Below are positions 53,567 through 64,000 of a stretch of 64,000 nt of DNA, piece by piece. The stretch spans positions 2,542,001 to 2,606,000 of the forward strand of contig OX596340.1 of the NCBI GenBank assembly GCA_951394405.1. Direction: 5' to 3'. The number at the start of each line of letters is the position of its first letter. Position 1 is the first letter of the stretch. The DNA comes from Coprinellus micaceus (Eukaryota > Basidiomycota > Agaricomycetes > Agaricales > Psathyrellaceae). The translations under genes and the position numbers were made by a program. Under the pieces are notes generated by a model that saw only the letters and a list, made by a program, of their open reading frames with translations, did not search any database and was not told where the DNA came from.

Positions 53567-53755
53567 ATTATCCAGATGTACGGCCTGAGTACGTATAAAC
53601 GGCGCTACGTGCGATAGAGGGAGATTGAGGAGTTGGTATACAGAAGGAGTGAGGGTAATTTGTGAGAGGCGTGCGTCCGGAACAAAGCTGCGAATTGTCT
53701 TGAATTCCGAATTATGAATGTTTGGGCGGACTTCAAACATCTTTCAAACACCGCA

Positions 53756-53766
53756 TTTAGCGCCCG
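53756..53766. promoter_or_regulatory. TTTAGCGCCCG motif upstream of F-box copy 11
   Basis: About 190 nt upstream of the former ATG at 53566; a TGTTTG element lies between. Confidence 0.35.
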
Positions 53767-53779
53767 TGGCTTGTCCGCC

Positions 53780-54306
53780 TCAGTCTCCCTCCTCCGGGAA
53801 GATGAGCGCAGCCTCAGGCCTCAGGTGCTGATACCACTTCCATGACGATAATCCTGGTATATGGTGTCCAAGGCATCTAAGATCTCCTTCCTCAAGCCCG
53901 GTGGCGCCTTGAATCTGCAAGATTAGATGCAAAATCAGACCCACAATGTGATCGGCACCTCTCTCCTTCTGACCATCATCATGTCCACGTCGCAGCAAAC
54001 ATTCCCCAGCGCAATAACGTCCATTCCTCCGCAAGTGTAGGAACAACTGGTCCTGTGACACGGGCAAGGAGGCAATGGGGGCATCGGAGGCAGCCCGGAG
54101 GCGTTGCGGTGGTCTCACATTTGGATGTGGAGAGCCCGATGGGGAAGGATGGGGGTCACGGTCCATGGAGATTGAAGCAGCAAGGTATAGGCCGAGATCT
54201 TGGTACTCATCGCGTTGAAGCTCCTTGGCCCAGCTCTTTTTGGCGTGCGAGACCGGTGGAAATCAGGAACCCCTTCACAAGCACGAAACGGTGACGCAAG
54301 CCGCAA
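53780..54306 (-). other. Coding-like remnant, unassigned
   Basis: A minus-strand frame (SWAKELQRDEYQDLGLYLAA then MDRDPHPSPSG, to QLFLHLRRNGRYCAGECL) looks coding, and after a possible GTGCCG...TTGCAG intron a terminal piece reads FKAPPGLRKEILDALD, IYQDYRHGSGIST then stop at 53821. The phases do not match with the splice sites I can see, so no clean model emerges. Unrecognised family; may be a degraded gene. Confidence 0.25.
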
Positions 54307-56250
54307 GCGACACGCAGCATGAGGAGTTAATCCAACCTTATTCTAATTCAAAGGTGGCTCCATGCGGTAGTGGGGGCGAAATAAGGCGTTGGATATTGGT
54401 TGGGGATGTACACGAGTCATGAAGGGAGTGTCGTTAGTACGTGTTCGCGCATATATTCTTCATGATTGCCTGCATCGAATTGGGGGTACAAATTATGGGA
54501 ACCTTATGCTGACAGAGTCCCTGCCTGCCACACAGCATATATACTCCCGCTCAGAGCGCCGAATCCTGCCATGACATCCCGCTTGTCAGACTGGCAGGCG
54601 ATAGAGGATTCCATTCGAATTCCACGCTGTGCTCCACCCAGCATCAAGCTTCATCAAGCAATGTTGACCTGCTCATGCGGGTGCAAGCCTTCAAGGATGC
54701 TGTTTTTCCGTCCAGATCTACTGTCAGCCCTTGAAAAGCTCCATCAAGGCTCGACAAGGCTTCCTAAATCCGCTCGGACACGGAGATCTCAGGATAGAGG
54801 AAGCTTTGGCTCGCTTCTCTCGTCATAGTGTGCCTAGCACGGGGGAGGTCCACTCTGTATCCGATGTCCTGAAATATCATGCTGCGAAGACTTCTGCCCT
54901 GCCGCTGTCAAGGGTGCCGCTGGTTCCTGTGAGGCTCTGGGGGCTGCGGGTGCGAGTCCTTCAGTAGCGTCTTGGCTGAACGTATACAAGAGCAGGCATT
55001 TGGGGGGTTATTACATTAACATTATACCGGCTGACCTCTTGTCCTATGCGGTCCCAGGCGCGCCCAGATCCCGATTAGATTAACTTTCCATACCAAGCAG
55101 GCTGTGCTATTTGGATCATGGTCAGATCTCGTTATCTGCGCACACACCCGGCGCTATGCCTTGGACCTTCTGCATTGAGAGGGACTGAGTGCGCGAAATG
55201 GTCGGGCGGTGAGGTGAGCCCTGACCCCTTTCGTCCCGTTGACGTACTTACATGTCCTTCACAGGTAGAGATAGCGGAGTCAACCCAGTGACTTGGTGTG
55301 ATAGGGTACGAGATCTCCCCCAGTACTTGTTTTGTCGTCAGATTAGCACGACTCGCATCCGCATTTTGTGATAATCTCAGGGTCTTGTCCCCCCTGGACG
55401 ATACCTATCTACATTGGGAAGCCCGATGGCAAGAAGCACCGACGTATGTAAATTAATAAAAGGCAGCTGCTCACTGTAAGCGCTCCTCTCCGAACTCGTC
55501 TGCTTTCCCTTTGGCTCACTCTGAGACGTTCTCTGCAGGACCTGGCCAACCATTTCAACCCACCCACCAGGATTTTGTTCCGCTAGTAGGCGTCGTTCCG
55601 GGCACCAGGGTCACGCTCGTCACAGCATCGCCATATATCGTATTGGACAGCTCGCGGGCTTGCGAATTTAGAGAGCCACCCCTACGACGCCGACTGGCAA
55701 GGATTGGCACTGACAGGAAGGTGCACTGGGGCTAGACACCTCTACGGTAAGTATGAGCTTATACCTCTCAGTTACCTCGATTCCTGATACCGCACACCGA
55801 CCCCATACAGGGCACACGATTTCGCGTGGCCATACCCACCCAGCCTCAGAGATTTCCATCGTTTGAGAAGCGACCCATCTACTCATCCGTTGGAAGATTC
55901 TCCCGCTCCTTCGGGGTTGCAAACGTTCTTTTTGAACCCTGCCCATCATCAAAAGCTCAGTCTGGTTTAGGGACGGAATTGATGAATTGAATCAACGTCC
56001 AACAACCAACAACGCCTTCCAAGCGAGGTCAACTTGAGCTCGGCTCAGCTCCAGGCTTGCTTCGTCTTCCTGCTTCTTTTTTGGTGCAGCATCCCTTTGC
56101 TTCATCCGTCCGTTCATCTATCTCTTCCTCGTATTTCTTTTCATCGTCCTTCCATTCTCCTCTTGCACTTCTTCCCTCCCCTCTCCTCTACCCTGCAACG
56201 ATACAAACAGGATAAACGGACGCAAACCCGCCAGCCAAGAGGGAAAAACG
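54307..56250. other. Long intergenic region upstream of the PAS gene
   Basis: About 1.9 kb with no supported gene. A TATA-like CATATATACT at 54537 precedes an 85-codon frame at 54571-54828 with no recognisable features. TAATAAAAGG near 55456 resembles another TATA box, and a frame near 55511-55735 lacks an ATG. The last 200 nt are strongly CT-rich, typical of a promoter. Confidence 0.4.
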
Positions 56251-59249
56251 ATGTCTTGGTCTTCTAACGCGAGCAGCTCGAGCACCCCTTGCGTATCCTT
56301 CAGTACGTCCTCGTCCCTATCCCACCCCGTTTGCATTGTCCTATCACTATCGTCACGAAGCTACTTTGTACTTACGTTACCCTCTCTTTTACCTTCTCCC
56401 TGCTCTCGATCCAGTTGGAATCGTCGATTTTTCGCAAGAGGTACCGTCTATCTTCCCGACTCAGCTCCCTCATCCCACTTTCAACTTGCCCACATTCTCG
56501 ACTTCAACCATCGGCGACCGACGCCTGACTGATCATCTACCTGCCATTATAGGCGCGATGGCTGTATATGACAGACTCGGTTATTGACCTGCTTGGTACG
56601 CCCTCCCTCATCGCCTCCACTCTATCGACCCCGGCACTAATCCATGATTATCGGCCCATCTTGCTCCCCGTGCACATGCACCTCTCTGTTCGCCACACCC
56701 ACATTCGCCACGCCCGCTCCATTTGCACGCCGTATCGTCCGCGCATGCCCATTTGCCTCTGCCTTTCACTCTTCCCTCCGTCGACGTCGCCCGAATCTGA
56801 CTCTCGTACAACCTTCGCCGTCTTCCCTCACCTTCTCTCAACGAGCGCACCTCTTCGACGTCAAATGTGACGAACAAAACTCCATGATTGTCGCATTGCA
56901 TTGCGTCTGTGTCGCGCCTATGACCTCGCGCGCCTGCCTTTATCAATCCGCGTCCCCTGCTCTCTATCTTGTATCGCCTCTCGAATATGCAACGATAGGC
57001 TTTGAGCCAAAAGAGCTGATTGGACGACCTTCTCTAGAGCTCGTGCACCCGGACGAGTTTCCCCGAGTGAGGCAGTTACACTAGTACGCGTATCTTCCCT
57101 AGATTATACTCGTATTCGAGGCACTGACCACTCTGGACAGTGACACCATCCAGATGGACAAGGCGGCAGTACTGGTATACCTCAGACTGCGCCATAAAGA
57201 TCCATACAAGGGATACATTCTATGTGGAATCGTACGTTGACTTTTTCCTTTACCTTTGTTGCGGCTTCTATGGGTTCTTCCGCTTGTTGGGTCCTCTTCC
57301 AGATGGGCTTCCACCCCTCTAGCCTTCTTCGAGTTTCCAGATTCCGAGATTGCGCTATTGTTATCCTTTCCGATGTGTGATTCAGGACGCCACTCCCTGA
57401 CTGACTTCCTCTGGTACTCCCTTCTCGTTTGTACATGCCGTTCGTCTACGTAGTCTCGGTGAGTAGATCATTCCCTTTCAGTGGTATGCGGGGATGCTAA
57501 TCTCGCTGGATTGGCTATAGGACTGTCGTCCATAACGTGCTCGTCGGGAGTGTGTCATTTGCAAGCCCTGGAGCAAAAGCGCTCCACAACGCCTCAACGG
57601 CGCAGGAGATCACTGTTATCTCCCAAGGAGCAGCGAATTTCGAATTCAGGGTAAGTCCTGGCGCTGGGCTTCCATAGTGACGTTTGGACACGAGCTGACA
57701 TTTCTGTCACCAATTCATTGGGTACCTGACAGAGGTGGCATGACCCTTCGCCTCTGCCTCCCAGCCCCACCCTTGCTCCGGCGAAGCTCCCACCGTCACC
57801 CTCAACGTCCTCATCCTCTAAGTCGAGCTGGAGTACGCCAAGTCCACAAATTGCTGCGAATTCAACGGTTCCGGTAACAAGCAACGTCCGGAACGAGACG
57901 CCAACGTACGGTCCAGAACGCCCTCCGCCACCACCACCTCCGTCGGCATATGCTCGACACCAGCAACCAGAACCACGGCAATATAGCGACGAGGAATTCG
58001 AACCGGAGAGAAGTCCGAGTCCAATCACCGGGCGACCTCGACCTCGCAGGCCAATCAATCGTGGCTACTCATACCAATCGCAGAACAACGGATCTCATGG
58101 ATATCGCGAACGCCACGCCCCCTTCACACCTCCACCAAGTGACGGATACCAACGTTCGCAATCGTCTCAATCTCCGCCGGGCTCTCGACACCTCTCCGAC
58201 TCGCCTCCCCCGCTATCTGCTAGAAGGCTCTCGGAAAGCTCTAGCCATACCCACGCCTCACCCCACGCGTCGTCTTTCCCTGGCCCTGGACGATCGCCAT
58301 CCCCTTTGACATCTCTGGCAAGTCCGAGCGGAACCGCGTTCGAGAGGGAGATTACGGAGGTAGAAGGCCCCGCGTACTCCTCGGCTGAGAGAAGCACGGC
58401 GAGGAGGGGGAGATCGTACAGTCTCAGCCAGAATGGCAGTAGCAGCGCTGTCACTGGCGGGAATGGACGTCACTATTACGGGGATCGCGATCGTGATCCG
58501 CGGGACGGGAGGGAGGAAGAGAGAGCGAGGTTCGAGAGTCCCCCGTCCGCCACACACTCCCATCGCTCGCACACGACGAGCCTTCCTTTGCCTCCTCCCC
58601 GTGCGCCTATCCCGGCACCGGCACCGGAACGAGAAGAGGCCATTACGTTCCCGCACCTCCCCAACAAGTCGTTCCGCACGGCGTTCATCCTCGATCGGTT
58701 CAGCGTCAACTGCACGATTCTGTACTGCTCGAATGACCTGCTCGTTGAGAGCACACACGCAATTGGGAGGAACTTCTTTGACTTTGTGGCGCAGAAGGAC
58801 GAGGGGATTGTGAGGAGCTGGATCGAATGTGTCAAGGGATGGGGCGTGAACGAGCGTGGCCAGCCCAGCGATGGTGGTTTCGGTTTCGGAAGGTTTAACC
58901 TACTGGTCGGCGGTAGAGAGAGCATGTAAGTTTCCGTCTACTTTACGCCTCTCGTGCCGTACTGATTGCCTTGTGTAGCCCGCGCCTTCCTGAGCCCGTA
59001 GCGCCCTCGCGACACCGTCAGGGTTCCATGACTTCTCGACACGGAACTTCGCGCGGTTCACGCCACCACCACAACCATCGGGACCATCTGTACTCTAACG
59101 GCTCTCGCTCGATTACCGGCGGTGGCAACGGACCCGGCCCCGCTTATTACCAGCAACGCTTGGTCGAATATGGGGAGCAGTTCCCCGTCGACGCGATCTT
59201 CTCTGCGCATTCCGATGGCTTGATGGTTATCCTAAGGAAAGCGCTTTAG
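56251..59249 (+). CDS. PAS-domain protein
   Basis: 631 residues, nine exons: 56251-56302, 56415-56440, 56553-56595, 56999-57083, 57141-57231, 57454-57458, 57521-57650, 57733-58925, 58979-59249. All joints keep phase and rebuild one continuous PAS domain (residues about 17-144: FIGIVDFSQEARWLYMTD, LLGFEPKELIGRPSLELV, HPDEFPRVRQLHYDTI, ILCGISRTVVHNVLVGS). A long Ser/Pro/Arg-rich low-complexity region follows. A second PAS-like unit lies near the end (FRTAFILDRFSVNCTILYC, IGRNFFDFVAQKDEGIVRSW; PVDAIFSAHSDGLMVILRK at the C-terminus). The photoactive LOV motif with its Cys is not seen, so a light-sensing flavin is not predicted; no DNA-binding domain visible. Probably a signalling or regulatory scaffold. 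The 403-nt third intron and 5-nt exon 6 are unusual. Confidence 0.83.
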
Positions 59250-59860
59250 GCCATGTCCATCCCATGTTCTGCGACTCTTTGAGAATCATCTTTAGTATGC
59301 TAACGTCTTTATGTTTGAACTTTGAACGTACCTGTATCTGTAACATTTTGTGGTGTTGTATTCTGGGCTTCCATTGTCATGCGACGATTCTTTATCTTGA
59401 CGACCTTTTCTATTCTCGCTTGCCCCCCTTCCATTGACTTCGACGTAATGCCTTGTCTGTATCCGCATATGCTGTCCGGACTGTCCTATCGCATCCACCC
59501 AACTTCTCATTGCCGAACACTTTCCTTCTTGACAGTATTGTTGCCCAAAAGACGTGTTGTATGCACGCTTTCCTGTATCTTGTAGACCTCCTCGAGTAAA
59601 ATATGATAGATCCATTCTCCACTTCATAGTCGTCGAACCAATCGTTGCTGAAATAGGGGCTCAACGCGACGCGCCAACGTGACATCAGACGCGTTTGTCA
59701 CATCAAAGTACTGCGTGACGACGCGTTCAGAGCGCGCTGACTACTCAACCTCCGAGTCGCCGTCACGGTCATCAGCATCGACCACGACGATTGAGACCCC
59801 TCCCGAAAGCCCCAAAACTCAAGAGAAGGATTGGCCACGCCTCTATAGTTCCTGCACGCG
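59250..59860. other. Intergenic
   Basis: 3' flank of the PAS gene and promoter of the RecQ gene; no other feature seen. Confidence 0.5.
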
Positions 59861-63902
<4,042 letters not shown>

Positions 63903-64000
63903 ATGTTATCACAAGTTGTGTAGGATATTCTTAGTCGTCTCCACCCCTTCCATCCCATTTCGTGAGATCGTGGGCCTGTCTGGGCGCTTCGCCGCCGATG

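Noticed and set aside
54930..54965. Possible tRNA B box (GGTGCGAGTCC)
   Set aside because: One mismatch to the B-box consensus, no A box at the right distance and no cloverleaf could be drawn.

Overview
The window is nuclear DNA from a filamentous basidiomycete, most likely an agaricomycete. The evidence is dense genes with many introns of about 45-60 nt (GT-AG, with a few GC-AG), CT-rich promoters, a large family of intronless F-box/leucine-rich-repeat (LRR) genes, tandem class II cytochrome P450 genes and MYND-finger proteins. Gene models were spliced by hand from reading frame, splice consensus and comparison between paralogues inside the window. No transposase, reverse transcriptase, rRNA, tRNA or CRISPR was found.

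Layout. (1) 0-0.75 kb: a MYND zinc-finger gene running off the left edge, then degenerate repeats at 1.4-2.2 kb. (2) 2.5-28 kb: a P450 cluster of five related 14-exon genes. Copies 1 and 2 are on the minus strand and copies 3-5 are in tandem on the plus strand. Copy 3 is a pseudogene. Copies 4 and 5 share a 215-nt identical tract, intron included, that points to recent gene conversion. Two sister F-box genes (one broken) and the beta subunit of the SNF1/AMPK kinase lie inside this cluster. (3) 28-46 kb: F-box/LRR copies 3-9 plus a 5'-truncated fragment, interrupted by a small secreted Cys-rich protein, a mitochondrial-type LYR-motif protein and a short hypothetical gene. (4) 46.8-49.5 kb: a second MYND-finger gene and NAD(P)H-hydrate epimerase. 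(5) 50-53.6 kb: F-box copies 10 and 11. (6) 56-64 kb: single-copy genes, namely a PAS-domain protein and a RecQ DNA helicase.

The region alternates between conserved housekeeping genes (AMPK beta, LYR protein, NNRE, RecQ, PAS) and two fast-evolving paralogue families. Six of the twelve F-box loci are broken or truncated, the pattern of birth-and-death evolution. The F-box proteins would act as substrate adaptors of SCF ubiquitin ligases. The P450s are ER-anchored monooxygenases of unknown substrate. No polyketide, peptide or terpene synthase is present, so the P450 array is not an evident biosynthetic cluster. A short GC-rich motif (CGGGCGCTWA, either orientation) recurs about 100-200 nt upstream of the start codons of many F-box genes and of one MYND gene, and is the most intriguing regulatory signal seen.
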